The notes: generated from the sequence alone by a model not told the origin. A stretch of DNA of 64,000 nucleotides from Pseudolabrys sp. (GCA_017849615.1 JAFIGS010000031.1:53640-117639); one strand, 5' to 3'; numbered from the stretch's first letter, positions 1-8,964 are shown. Numbers and translations are program-made.

Positions 1-499
1 TGCCGGAATTGATCTCGCTATTGGCCTTCGGCGCCGGAGTGCTCTCAGGCTTTGTTTCAGGCTTGGCCTCAGGCTTCACGTCCGGCTTGGCCTCCGGCTT
101 TGTCTCTGCCTTGGGCTCGGGCTTTGGGCTTTCGGAAGGCTTGACTTCAGAAGGCTTGGTATCACTCGGCTTGTCCCCCGCAGGTTTGGCGTTGCGGCGC
201 TGCTCCCGCCTCGGCTCGCGCGCCGCCGGCGCTTCGCCCGCCGCTTCCAGATAGCGCGTCAGCAGGGCGGCCGTTTCGCTGCTGGCCGTGTAATGCTCAC
301 GCAGGAAGCTCCGCAGGCCGAACAGGCCGCCGGACTTGGCGAGGCCCTGCGGGCTCTTGTGGCAAATCGCGCAATCGGAGGCGAAGATCTGCTGGGCGGT
401 CTTGCCCCGATCGCGCACGTCCTGGGCACCGGCCGGCGCCGCCGCGACCAGCAAAACCAACCCCGCCAGCGCTGAAATTCCACGTCCCGTCAATATCAT
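1..499 (-). CDS. exported c-type cytochrome (partial, C terminus outside window)
   Basis: The ATG at 499 opens a signal peptide of about 26 residues ending AGAQ. One haem-attachment motif CAICH follows at residues 43-47, with a short helical stretch after it, so this looks like a single-haem class I-type cytochrome c acting in the periplasm. From about residue 95 the protein becomes a low-complexity tail rich in Lys, Pro and Glu, with many KPE/KPS units, and it runs off the left edge without a stop. The tail could span the periplasm or bind a partner; that is inference. The distal Met ligand is not identifiable. It is divergent from the next gene, across 269 bases. No named family recognised beyond cytochrome c. 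Confidence 0.75.
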   Translation of the reverse strand, partial: MILTGRGISALAGLVLLVAAAPAGAQDVRDRGKTAQQIFASDCAICHKSPQGLAKSGGLFGLRSFLREHYTASSETAALLTRYLEAAGEAPAAREPRREQRRNAKPAGDKPSDTKPSEVKPSESPKPEPKAETKPEAKPDVKPEAKPETKPESTPAPKANSEINSG

Positions 500-768
500 G
501 GCCACAGACCCTCTTGCCCAACGCCACACCGCATCGCCCCCGCTCCCATAGCGGATTTGCGGCCCGTTGTGACCATCCGCTTTGGCCGCAGGCCGCCCGC
601 GCCCCCCGCCGACGTCTGCGCTGACCGCATGCGGCATCGCGATTTGCGGCATTGCTGCGGCTTGCAGTCTTTGGTTGAATACCGCCTGTTGGAACCGGCC
701 GCCGCCGGGCCGGTTGAAGCGTCGCGCACGATCAGCGCGCGGACGCTCCTGTGCTGCGGGGCGGATGG
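500..768. other. divergent intergenic region, no gene seen
   Basis: This stretch separates the cytochrome c gene (minus) from the cyclopropane synthase gene (plus). Reading frames across it on both strands are Arg/Pro/Ala-rich, show no recognisable domain, and look like GC-driven open frames. Promoters for both genes must lie here, but I cannot pick a convincing -35/-10 pair. Confidence 0.4.
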
Positions 769-2037
769 ATGCGGCCGATGGACCGGTTGCTTCAGTTCCT
801 GTTGCAGACGTTTATCACGCGCGGCAATTTTCGCGTCACCACGGCGCGCGGGACGATTCTGACCTTCGGCGACGGCACCGGCCCGCCGGTCTCCGTGCGT
901 TTCACGACGCGTGCCGCCGAATGGGGCATCCTGCTCGACCCCGAGCTCAAGCTCGGCGAGTCCTACATGGACGGGACATTTGTCGTCGAGGAAGGCACCA
1001 TCGCCGACGTGCTGGCGATCGCGCTGGGCCAGGACAGCGAGGTGCCGCACTGGGCCAAGCCGCAATTCCTGATCCGCTATTTCTGGCGCCGCATCCAGCA
1101 GTTCAACCCGCGCAAGCGCTCGCGGCAGAACGTGGCGCATCATTACGATCTGGACGGCCGCCTCTACTCCCTGTTCCTCGACGCCGACCGGCAATACAGC
1201 TGCGCCTATTTCGAGCGGCCCGACCAGTCGCTCGACGATGCGCAACTCGCCAAGAAGCGCCACCTCGCCGCCAAGCTGCGGCTGTCACCCGACCGCAAGG
1301 ATTTGCGCATCCTCGACATCGGCTGCGGCTGGGGCGGCCTCGGCCTTTATCTCGCCGACTACGGCCATGCCGACGTTACCGGCATCACCCTGTCGCAGGA
1401 GCAGCACGCCATCGCCAATGAGCGCGCCCAGGAGCGCGGGCTGTCGGACCGCGCGCGCTTTCTCCTCCAGGATTACCGGGACATGGACGACCGCTTCGAC
1501 CGTATCGTCTCGGTCGGCATGTTCGAGCATGTCGGCGTCAACCACTTCGACACTTACTTCAAGAAAGCCGCCGAACTCCTGAAAGACGACGGCGTGATGG
1601 TGCTGCACTCGATCGGCCGCTCGGAGGGCCCCAGCGTCACCAATCCCTGGATTTCGAAATATATCTTTCCGGGCGGGTACATACCGTCATTGTCTGAAGT
1701 TCTGCCGAAGGTCGAGAAGGCCCGCCTGCTCGTTACCGACATCGAGATTCTGCGCCTGCACTACGCCGAGACCCTGAAGCACTGGCGCGAGCGCTTCCTC
1801 GCCCACCGCGAGGAAGTCGAACGCATCTACGACCGGCGCTTCGTGCGCATGTGGGAGTTCTACCTCGCCGCTTCCGAGATGTCGTTCCGCGAGCAGAACA
1901 TGTTCGTGTTCCAGATCCAGCTCACCAAGCGCCAGGGCATCGTGCCGCTGACCCGGGACTACATCATGCACGAGGAGCGGCGCCTGAGGACTCTCGAGGA
2001 CGGGCGACAGGTGCCGCTGCGGCTGGCCGGCGAATAG
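769..2037 (+). CDS. cfa: cyclopropane-fatty-acyl-phospholipid synthase
   Basis: SAM-dependent enzyme that adds a methylene group across cis double bonds of membrane phospholipid acyl chains, usually in stationary phase or under acid or osmotic stress. The SAM-binding motif I, LDIGCGWGGLGLYLADYG, lies near residue 180. The family segments around NVAHHYDLDGRLY, YSCAYF and MFEHVG are present, and the length (422 residues) is normal. A GTG at 751 and an ATG at 778 are other possible starts; I chose the ATG at 769, which follows a GGGGCGG stretch. A hairpin terminator follows the stop. It sits between the cytochrome gene and dnaB, and nothing suggests an operon with either. Confidence 0.93.
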   Translation: MRPMDRLLQFLLQTFITRGNFRVTTARGTILTFGDGTGPPVSVRFTTRAAEWGILLDPELKLGESYMDGTFVVEEGTIADVLAIALGQDSEVPHWAKPQFLIRYFWRRIQQFNPRKRSRQNVAHHYDLDGRLYSLFLDADRQYSCAYFERPDQSLDDAQLAKKRHLAAKLRLSPDRKDLRILDIGCGWGGLGLYLADYGHADVTGITLSQEQHAIANERAQERGLSDRARFLLQDYRDMDDRFDRIVSVGMFEHVGVNHFDTYFKKAAELLKDDGVMVLHSIGRSEGPSVTNPWISKYIFPGGYIPSLSEVLPKVEKARLLVTDIEILRLHYAETLKHWRERFLAHREEVERIYDRRFVRMWEFYLAASEMSFREQNMFVFQIQLTKRQGIVPLTRDYIMHEERRLRTLEDGRQVPLRLAGE

Positions 2038-2063
2038 CCGGTCGGGATTGCCGAACGAATTCA

Positions 2064-2092
2064 AGGCCGGGACAAATCATCCCGGCCTTTTT
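2064..2092 (+). terminator. rho-independent terminator after cfa
   Basis: A perfect 10-base-pair stem, AAGGCCGGGA (2064-2073 region) with TCCCGGCCTT, around a 7-base loop and followed by a T run. It is 27 bases after the cfa stop and separates cfa from dnaB. Confidence 0.85.
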
Positions 2093-2253
2093 CGTCGCGA
2101 CACAGTTCGCCGCCGATACAAAGCCGCATTTTTTACGGGCCCCGCCAATCTGTGGACAGCGGGACTAATGCAAACCGGCCATCGCGCCGCCCCGCCTCGC
2201 TGGTTAAGCAATCGTGAACAAAAATCCGCCGCACGAACGCTCCAATCAATCTC

Positions 2254-3768
2254 ATGGCCCCTGTCGAATCAGTCCTCCGCAAACCTTTCGGTGGCCCCCA
2301 GGCTGCCGAACCCGATCCGCTGTACCGCACCGCACCGCACAACATCGAGGCGGAGCAGGCGCTGCTCGGCGCGATTCTGATCAACAACGAGGCTTATGAT
2401 CGGGTATCCGATTTTCTCGACACGAAGCATTTCTTCGAGCCGATCCACCAGCAGATCTACGATACAGCTGGGCAATTGATCCGGAATGGAAAGCGCGCCA
2501 ATCCGGTGACGCTGAAGACATTCTTTCCGGAAAACTTCGCCATCAATGGCTTGACGGTCTCGCAGTACCTCGCCCGCCTTGCCGCGGAAGCGACGACGAT
2601 CATCAATGCCGTCGACTACGGAGAAACCGTCTATAACCTATCGATCCGGCGCGACCTCATCCAAATCGGCACGGACGTCGTCAATCAGGCCTTCGATTCA
2701 CCCGTCGATTTTCCTCCGAAGGAGCAAATCGAGGCGGCTGAAAGGCAGCTATTCGAGTTAGCCGAAAAGGGCCGTTCTGAAACCGGCTTCCAGACCTTCT
2801 CGAAGGCCCTGACCGCCTCCGTTGACATGGCCGCGGCGGCTTATCAGCGCGACGGCCACCTCTCTGGCCTAGCGACCGGCCTGAAGGACCTCGATTCCAA
2901 GATGGGCGGACTACAAAAATCCGACCTGATCGTACTCGCTGGCCGCCCCGGTATGGGCAAGACATCGCTCGCGACCAACATCGCCTTCAATGTCGCCAAA
3001 GCGTGGAACGGCGAGTACCGCGCCGATGGACATTTTGAGACTAAGAATGGGGGGGTCGTCGCCTTCTTCTCGCTCGAAATGTCCTCGGAGCAGCTTGCAA
3101 CCCGTATTATCGCCGAACAGGCTGAAATCTCATCCAGCAAGATCAGGCGCGGCGACATCCAACAGAGCCAGTTCGAGACGCTCGTCGACAAGATGCGGGA
3201 AATTCAGAACCTGCCCTTGCTGATTGACGATACCGGCGGCATTTCGATTGCGCAGTTGGTCGCACGCGCGCGCCGGCTCAAGCGCCAACGCGGCCTTGAT
3301 CTTATTGTTATCGATTACATTCAACTGCTGTCTGGTTCGTCGAAACGCTCAAGCGAGAACCGTGTGCAGGAAATCACGGAGATCACCACCAAGCTCAAGG
3401 CGCTCGCCAAGGAACTGCAGGTGCCGGTAATTGCGCTGTCGCAGCTCTCGCGTCAGGTGGAAAGCCGCGAGGACAAGCGTCCCCAACTGTCGGATTTGCG
3501 TGAATCGGGCTCGATCGAGCAGGACGCTGACGTCGTCATGTTTGTGTACCGCGAAGAATATTATCTCGCCGGGAAGGAACCACGTCCCGGAACGACGGAG
3601 TTCGAGACGTGGAAGACTGACATGGAGAAGGTCCACGGTACCGCCGAAGTCATCATCGGCAAACAACGTCACGGACCGACCGGCCCCGTGCAGTTGGCTT
3701 TCGAGGCCGAATACACCCGCTTTGGAGACCTTGCTCAGGATCGCTATCTACCCGAGCGGATGGAGTAG
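2254..3768 (+). CDS. dnaB: replicative DNA helicase DnaB
   Basis: Hexameric 5'-3' helicase that unwinds DNA at the replication fork and interacts with primase. The N-terminal domain begins near residue 28 (NIEAEQALLGAIL). The RecA-like domain carries Walker A GRPGMGKTS near residue 229, Walker B LIVIDYIQLL near 350, and the SQLSRQVE and RESGSIEQDADVV motifs. Length 504 is usual, and no intein is present. The ATG at 2254 fits the family N terminus, though no strong Shine-Dalgarno precedes it. Third codon positions look somewhat more A/T-rich than in the flanking genes. In rhizobia dnaB is commonly followed by alr and radA; here a GMC oxidoreductase lies between dnaB and alr. Confidence 0.97.
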   Translation: MAPVESVLRKPFGGPQAAEPDPLYRTAPHNIEAEQALLGAILINNEAYDRVSDFLDTKHFFEPIHQQIYDTAGQLIRNGKRANPVTLKTFFPENFAINGLTVSQYLARLAAEATTIINAVDYGETVYNLSIRRDLIQIGTDVVNQAFDSPVDFPPKEQIEAAERQLFELAEKGRSETGFQTFSKALTASVDMAAAAYQRDGHLSGLATGLKDLDSKMGGLQKSDLIVLAGRPGMGKTSLATNIAFNVAKAWNGEYRADGHFETKNGGVVAFFSLEMSSEQLATRIIAEQAEISSSKIRRGDIQQSQFETLVDKMREIQNLPLLIDDTGGISIAQLVARARRLKRQRGLDLIVIDYIQLLSGSSKRSSENRVQEITEITTKLKALAKELQVPVIALSQLSRQVESREDKRPQLSDLRESGSIEQDADVVMFVYREEYYLAGKEPRPGTTEFETWKTDMEKVHGTAEVIIGKQRHGPTGPVQLAFEAEYTRFGDLAQDRYLPERME

Positions 3769-3785
3769 CCGACTCGGGTCATTTA

Positions 3786-3848
3786 ACCCCGGCGCTCCGG
3801 CGTATGGAGTCCGGGCCCGCGCATTTCATGCGCGTCCCGGAATGACGG
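3786..3848. repeat. intergenic palindrome, 'GGAATGACGG' family (short copy)
   Basis: Contains a GTCCGGG...CCCGGAATGACGG palindrome with an inner GCGCATTTCATGCGC stem. The same terminal sequence (CCGGAATGACGG) closes longer copies at 59740-59880 and 63598-63696. All copies lie between genes. Confidence 0.6.
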
Positions 3849-3909
3849 AGCCCTCACCCTTCCCCGCGCCGCCGCGCGGCGCTAGCATCCCGGCAATAAA
3901 AACACCGGG

Positions 3910-5550
3910 ATGGAAATGGACACGTTCGACTACGTGATCGTCGGCGCAGGCTCCGCTGGCTGCGTGCTCGCCAACCGGCTGAGCGAAGACCGCGATGTCA
4001 GCATCTGCGTGCTCGAGGCGGGCCCGGCCGACTGGCACCCCTACATCCACATCCCCGCCGGCTTCATCAAGACCTTCTACAACACGCGCATCAACTGGTG
4101 TTACGCGCAGGAGCCCGGCGACTACACCAATGGCCGCCGCATCTTCTCGCCGCGCGGCAAGACGCTGGGCGGCTCGTCCTCCATCAACGGCCACATCTAC
4201 AACCGCGGCCAGCGCGGCGATTTCGACACCTGGGCGCAATATGGCAATCGCGGCTGGGGCTATGCCGACGTGCTGCCCTACTTCCGGCGCATGGAGCGTC
4301 GCATCGGCAACGGCGACGACGCCTATCACGGCCGCGGCGGCGAACTCACCGTCACCGACATCGACTGGCGCGATCCCTTGTGCGACGCCTTCATCGACGG
4401 CGCCATCAGCCTCGGCATCCCGCGCAACCCCGATTACAACGGCGCGGTCCAGGAAGGCGTGTCCTACGCTCAGCGCACCATTCATAACGGCCGCCGCATC
4501 AGCGCCGCCACCGCCTTCCTGCATCCGGCGGTAAAGCGCGGTAATGTCACGGTGCGCACGCAGGCGCATGCGACGGAAATCGTGCTCGATGGCAAGCGCG
4601 CCGTCGGCATTCGCTATACGATCGGCGGCCGCGGCGGCGAAGCCAAGGAAGTGCGCGCCCGCCGCGAAGTCATCCTGTGCGGCGGCTCGTATAATTCGCC
4701 GCAACTGTTGCAACTGTCCGGCATCGGGCCCGCCGGCCTTCTGCAGGCGCGCGGCATCGCCGTGAAGCACGCTTTGCCCGGCGTCGGCGAAGGTTTGCAG
4801 GATCATTACGCGCCGCGCTCGGTGGCGCGGGTCAAGAACATCAGGACCATCAACCAGCGCGCCCGCGGCTTCAATCTGGCGATGGAAGCGCTGAACTGGG
4901 CGGTGCGCCGCCGCGGCATCCTCGCGCTGTCGCCGACGCTGGTTTACTGCTTCTGGCATTCGGGCGAGACCGCCGAAAGCTCCGATCTGCAGCTCACCTT
5001 CACGCCGGCCAGCTACATGGAGGGCGAACAGGGCAAGCTCGAGCGCGAACCCGGCGTGTCGGTCGCCTCATGGCAGCAGCGGCCGGAAGCGCGCGGCCAT
5101 GTCCGCATCCGCTCGTCGGATCCCTTCGAGCCGCCGGCAATCCAGACCAATTATCTCGGCCATGAGCTCGACCGCCGCGTCACGATTGCCGGCATGAGAC
5201 TGGCGCGCCGCCTGCTCTCCTCCGTGCCGATGCAGCCTTATTACGACTACGAGGACTTCCCCGGACCGAACGTGCAGAGCGACGATGAATTCCTGCACGC
5301 CGCGACCCTGCGCGGCCAGACCACCTTTCACCCCGGCTGCACCTGCCGCATGGGGCCGGCGACCGACGCGATGGCCGTGGTCGATGACACGCTGCGCGTT
5401 CATGGCCTCGAAGGCCTGCGCGTCGTCGATGCCTCGATCATGCCGCGCATGATCTCCGCCAATCTCAACGCCTCGACCTTGATGATCGCCGACAAGGCCT
5501 CCGACATGATCCGCGGCCGCCCCGCCCCGGAAGCAGCCACATTTGCCTGA
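3910..5550 (+). CDS. GMC family FAD-dependent oxidoreductase
   Basis: Glucose-methanol-choline family flavoprotein that oxidises an alcohol, for example a choline-, alcohol- or polyethylene-glycol-dehydrogenase-like substrate. The N-terminal dinucleotide fold has VGAGSAGCVLANRL near residue 12 and an acidic end of strand two (LEAGP). The family signature GKTLGGSSSINGHIYNRG is near residue 88. The C-terminal catalytic part has FHPGCTCRMG and a NLNASTLMIADKASD segment. Length 546 is typical. A second in-frame ATG at 3916 is an equally possible start. No cytochrome partner or substrate gene is adjacent, so the substrate is unknown. Its place between dnaB and alr looks like an insertion into an otherwise common order. 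Confidence 0.9.
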   Translation: MEMDTFDYVIVGAGSAGCVLANRLSEDRDVSICVLEAGPADWHPYIHIPAGFIKTFYNTRINWCYAQEPGDYTNGRRIFSPRGKTLGGSSSINGHIYNRGQRGDFDTWAQYGNRGWGYADVLPYFRRMERRIGNGDDAYHGRGGELTVTDIDWRDPLCDAFIDGAISLGIPRNPDYNGAVQEGVSYAQRTIHNGRRISAATAFLHPAVKRGNVTVRTQAHATEIVLDGKRAVGIRYTIGGRGGEAKEVRARREVILCGGSYNSPQLLQLSGIGPAGLLQARGIAVKHALPGVGEGLQDHYAPRSVARVKNIRTINQRARGFNLAMEALNWAVRRRGILALSPTLVYCFWHSGETAESSDLQLTFTPASYMEGEQGKLEREPGVSVASWQQRPEARGHVRIRSSDPFEPPAIQTNYLGHELDRRVTIAGMRLARRLLSSVPMQPYYDYEDFPGPNVQSDDEFLHAATLRGQTTFHPGCTCRMGPATDAMAVVDDTLRVHGLEGLRVVDASIMPRMISANLNASTLMIADKASDMIRGRPAPEAATFA

Positions 5551-5606
5551 TCTGAACGCGGGGTGCCGCGATGGACGCGGCGCGCCCGGACCGTTAAACC
5601 TTGCCC

Positions 5607-6782
5607 ATGGCCACGATCGATCTCATCGAAACCGCCCCGCCGGTCGATACCGGCATCGTCGAAAAGGACGGCCCGCCCGCGGCGCAGGCCGGCGGCACCC
5701 TCACCATCGACCTCGGCGCGCTCGCGGCTAACTGGCAGGCCCTGCGCCGCCGCGCCACGCCTTCCGAATGCGCCGCCGTGGTCAAGGCCAACGCCTACGG
5801 TCTCGGCATCGAGCCGGTGGCGCATACGCTGGCCAAGGAAGGCTGCAAGACATTCTTCGTCGCCGACCTCTCCGAAGCGCGGCGCGCGCGCGCCGCCGCG
5901 CCCGAAGCCGCGATCTTCGTGCTGAGCGGCGTCATGCCGGGCAGCGGCCCCGAGTTCTCGGTGCTCAGGGCCAAGCCGGTCATCGGCTCGACCGTCGAGC
6001 TTGCCGAATGGGACGCCTATTGCGCCGCCTCCGGCTGGCGCGGCGGCGCGGCGCTCCATGTCGACACCGGCATGAACCGCCTTGGCGTGTCGATCAACGA
6101 AGCCGCCGCGCTGGCGCCGCGCATCCGCGCCGAAAACCACGGCATCCATTTGCTGATGAGTCACTTCGCCTGCGCCGAAGAGGCCGGCAACGCGCTCAAC
6201 GAGAAGCAGATCAAGCTGTTCCGCGAAGTGCGCCTGCTCTATCGCGGCATTCCCTCGTCGCTGGCGAATTCGTCCGGCATCTTTCTGGGCGACGCCGCGC
6301 ATTGCGACGTGGTGCGGCCGGGCGTGGCGCTGTACGGCGTCAACCCGACGCCGGACAAGCCGAACCCGATGCGGCCTGTGGTCGATCTCAAGGTGCGCGT
6401 TCTTCAGGTGCGCGGCGTGACGCGCGGCGAAACCGTCGGCTACGGCGGCGCCTGGACGGCGCGGCGCGCCACGCGCATCGCCGTCATCGCCGCGGGCTAT
6501 GCCGACGGCATCTTCCGCTCCGCCGGCTCTAGCGACGAAATGCCCGGCGGCGTGGCCATCGTCGCCGACAAGCGCTGCCCCTTTGCCGGGCGCATCTCGA
6601 TGGATCTGACGGCGATCGATGTGAGCGAACTGCCGGACGGCGCGGTGCGCCGCGGCGACATGGTGACCCTGATCGGCGACGGCCTCACCCTCGACGACGT
6701 CGGCCGCGGGGCCTCGACCATCGGCTATGAAGTGCTCACCAGCCTCGGCCGCCGCTATCACCGGGTGTACCGGCGCGACTAG
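5607..6782 (+). CDS. alr: alanine racemase
   Basis: PLP enzyme that interconverts L- and D-alanine for peptidoglycan. The PLP-lysine motif AVVKANAYGLG is near residue 54. The second catalytic base is the Tyr of the GETVGYGGAW segment near residue 275, and the SMDLTAIDV segment typical of the C-terminal beta domain is present. Length about 391 is normal. The ATG at 5607 is preferred over the TTG at 5601. It ends only 9 bases before the stop of the convergent cysteine-rich protein gene. Confidence 0.95.
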   Translation: MATIDLIETAPPVDTGIVEKDGPPAAQAGGTLTIDLGALAANWQALRRRATPSECAAVVKANAYGLGIEPVAHTLAKEGCKTFFVADLSEARRARAAAPEAAIFVLSGVMPGSGPEFSVLRAKPVIGSTVELAEWDAYCAASGWRGGAALHVDTGMNRLGVSINEAAALAPRIRAENHGIHLLMSHFACAEEAGNALNEKQIKLFREVRLLYRGIPSSLANSSGIFLGDAAHCDVVRPGVALYGVNPTPDKPNPMRPVVDLKVRVLQVRGVTRGETVGYGGAWTARRATRIAVIAAGYADGIFRSAGSSDEMPGGVAIVADKRCPFAGRISMDLTAIDVSELPDGAVRRGDMVTLIGDGLTLDDVGRGASTIGYEVLTSLGRRYHRVYRRD

Positions 6783-6791
6783 AGACGCGCG

Positions 6792-7097
6792 TTATTTCTG
6801 ACAACATGCGCGACAGGACGTGTCCGTGCTGTTGCTCGAGCACACACAGAAATCGCAATTCGTTTTCTGTTGTTGCGTTGACGACGGAGTACCCGCCGAG
6901 ACCGGCGCGCTGCTTCCAACGGGCCCTCCACCTGGGGTGGGGCAAGGACAGCCCTCCTTGGGACAGCCCATCGAGCACGGATCAATCGGGGGGCACGGAT
7001 TGTTGGCGCCGCCGCATGGCAACGGCACCTGCGCAACCGATGGCGCAAAGCCGAGGAAGAGGGCTGCGGTCAATCCAAGGATCAACTGACGTTTCAT
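6792..7097 (-). CDS. small exported cysteine-rich protein, unknown function
   Basis: 101 residues. The start at 7097 is fixed by a GGAGG Shine-Dalgarno 5 bases upstream. MKRQLILGLTAALFLGFAPS is a clear signal peptide. The roughly 78-residue mature part has 12 cysteines in two clusters: six in the N-terminal half (PC...NPC...DPC..GC...GCPC) and six at the end (NCDFCVC...SCRACCQK), joined by a Gly/Ser/Thr/Gln-rich linker. The pattern suggests metal binding or disulfides in the periplasm; that is inference. I do not recognise a family. It is divergent from radA, and an SOS-type box lies between them. Confidence 0.7.
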   Translation of the reverse strand: MKRQLILGLTAALFLGFAPSVAQVPLPCGGANNPCPPIDPCSMGCPKEGCPCPTPGGGPVGSSAPVSAGTPSSTQQQKTNCDFCVCSSNSTDTSCRACCQK

Positions 7098-7235
7098 GGC
7101 GACCTCCGGGATGGTCGCCATGATCGACAATCTCGGGCAGACGCCTTTGACCCGTATCAACCCCTGCGGGATTTTTCACAGTCCACGCGCAGGACTCGCC
7201 GTTGGGCCCCGCGCGGTTAGCGAACCAGCAATAAT

Positions 7236-7250
7236 GTTCTTGTAATGTTC
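7236..7250. promoter_or_regulatory. LexA (SOS) box of alphaproteobacterial type
   Basis: GTTC at 7236-7239 and GTTC at 7247-7250 are separated by exactly 7 bases (TTGTAAT). This is the direct-repeat operator GTTC-N7-GTTC known for alphaproteobacterial LexA. It lies 65 bases before the radA start and 138 bases before the start of the divergent cysteine-rich protein gene, so it could control either or both. Confidence 0.65.
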
Positions 7251-7315
7251 TCATGGCCGACTTACCGTTGGCCTGAGCATTTCGGGGACGATTCTGCCTA
7301 TGTCCAAGCCTGCCC

Positions 7316-8719
7316 ATGTCTAAGCGCCACCTCGCCTTTGTCTGCCAAAACTGCGGCGCTGCGGCCACGCGCTGGCAGGGCCGCTGCGAGGCCTGCGGCG
7401 AATGGAATTCGCTGACCGAGGAAGGCGGCGACAAGCCGGTCGGCCCGCGCAAGCCGGCCAAGGGCCGCCTGTTCAAGCTCGAGCCCCTCACCGGCGAGGC
7501 CAAGGACGCCCCTCGGCTCGCCTCCGGCCTGTCGGAACTCGACCGCGTCACCGGCGGCGGCTTTGTCCGCGGCTCGGTGATCCTGATGGCCGGCGATCCC
7601 GGCATCGGCAAGTCGACCTTGCTGATCCAGGCCAGCGCGGCGCTCGCCCGCGCCGGCCACCGCGCCGTCTACATCTCGGGCGAAGAAGCCGCCGCCCAGG
7701 TGCGGCTGCGCGCCGAGCGCCTTGGCCTGTCGGATGCGCCGGTCGAGCTCGCCTCGGAAACCTCGGTCGAGGACATCATCGCCACTTTGTCGGAAGGCAA
7801 GGTGCCGCGGCTGATCATTATCGATTCAATCCAGACCATGTGGACCGACGCAGTGGAAAGCGCGCCGGGCACTGTGACGCAGGTGCGCGGCGCGGCGCAG
7901 ACGCTGATCCGCTTCGCCAAGCGCTCCGGCGCCGCGGTGATCCTGGTCGGCCACGTCACCAAGGACGGCCAGATCGCCGGACCTCGCGTGGTCGAGCATA
8001 TGGTCGATGCCGTGCTGTCCTTCGAGGGCGAGGGCTCCCACCAGTTCCGAATCCTGCGCGCGGTGAAGAACCGTTTCGGCCCGACCGACGAGATCGGCGT
8101 GTTCGAGATGACCGGTTCGGGCCTGCGCGAGGTCAGCAATCCATCGGAGCTGTTCCTGTCGGAGCGCGATCTCGGCTCTCCCGGCACCGCCGTCTTCGCC
8201 GGCATTGAGGGCACACGGCCCCTGCTCGTGGAAATTCAGGCGCTGGTGGCGCCGACCTCGCTTGGCACGCCGCGCCGCGCCGTGGTCGGCTGGGATTCGA
8301 GCCGGCTCGCCATGGTGCTCGCCGTGCTGGAGGCGCATTGCGGCGTCAAGTTGGGGGGCTACGACGTCTATCTCAACGTCGCCGGCGGCATGCGCATTAA
8401 CGAACCGGCGGCCGATCTCGCCGCCGCCGCGGCCCTCATCTCCTCGCTCGCCAATTCGCCGTTGCCGGCCGATGCCGTCTATTTCGGCGAGGTGTCGCTG
8501 TCCGGCGCGATCCGCCCGGTCAGCCATAGTCCGGCGCGGCTCAAGGAAGCCGCCAAGCTCGGCTTTGCCCGGGCCGTCATGCCGGAGGCCGCCCGCGGCG
8601 AGGCCGGCGACCCGGCCCTCAAGACCTCGGGCGTCGGCGCGCTGGCCAGTCTTGTGGCTGACATTGCGGCGCTGGGGAAACCTCGCCCGGTGGCGGAACC
8701 GCGCCGAAAAGACGGATGA
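7316..8719 (+). CDS. radA: DNA repair protein RadA
   Basis: ATP-dependent branch-migration protein that acts with RecA in recombinational repair. It has an N-terminal zinc finger (Cys10, Cys13, Cys24, Cys27), a RecA-like core with Walker A GDPGIGKST near residue 93, the RadA signature KNRFGPTDEIGVF near residue 250, and a C-terminal Lon-protease-like domain (GGMRINEPAADLAAAAA). Length 467 is usual. The upstream ATG at 7300 is out of frame with radA and is closed by a stop inside it, so 7316 is the first usable start. An SOS-type box lies upstream. Confidence 0.96.
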   Translation: MSKRHLAFVCQNCGAAATRWQGRCEACGEWNSLTEEGGDKPVGPRKPAKGRLFKLEPLTGEAKDAPRLASGLSELDRVTGGGFVRGSVILMAGDPGIGKSTLLIQASAALARAGHRAVYISGEEAAAQVRLRAERLGLSDAPVELASETSVEDIIATLSEGKVPRLIIIDSIQTMWTDAVESAPGTVTQVRGAAQTLIRFAKRSGAAVILVGHVTKDGQIAGPRVVEHMVDAVLSFEGEGSHQFRILRAVKNRFGPTDEIGVFEMTGSGLREVSNPSELFLSERDLGSPGTAVFAGIEGTRPLLVEIQALVAPTSLGTPRRAVVGWDSSRLAMVLAVLEAHCGVKLGGYDVYLNVAGGMRINEPAADLAAAAALISSLANSPLPADAVYFGEVSLSGAIRPVSHSPARLKEAAKLGFARAVMPEAARGEAGDPALKTSGVGALASLVADIAALGKPRPVAEPRRKDG

Positions 8720-8964
8720 CGTCCCGGTGACACCCCGCTATAGAGGGCGCGCGCAAGGCCGGCCGGAACGCATCCGGGCGGGGGCCGAAAAGAGCCTGCC
8801 TTTAAGCACTTAAAGCGACAAAGCCTTGAAGCCGATATTGACGCCCCGCCCGTGAGCCGCCAAGACGGGTTGGGCCTACGTCGCCTTTGGATTCGCCGTG
8901 CCGGCCGCCCGTCGCAAGGGGCCGCGCCAACGCCAATTCGCGGAGCGCTTGGAAAAAGCCTGGC

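Noticed and set aside
496-1263. 255-residue minus-strand frame over the cytochrome-cfa gap and cfa
   Set aside because: No domain, and it overlaps the certain cfa gene.
3826-4959. 377-residue open frame antisense to the GMC oxidoreductase gene
   Set aside because: Same kind of shadow; no motif, and the plus-strand gene has full family signatures.
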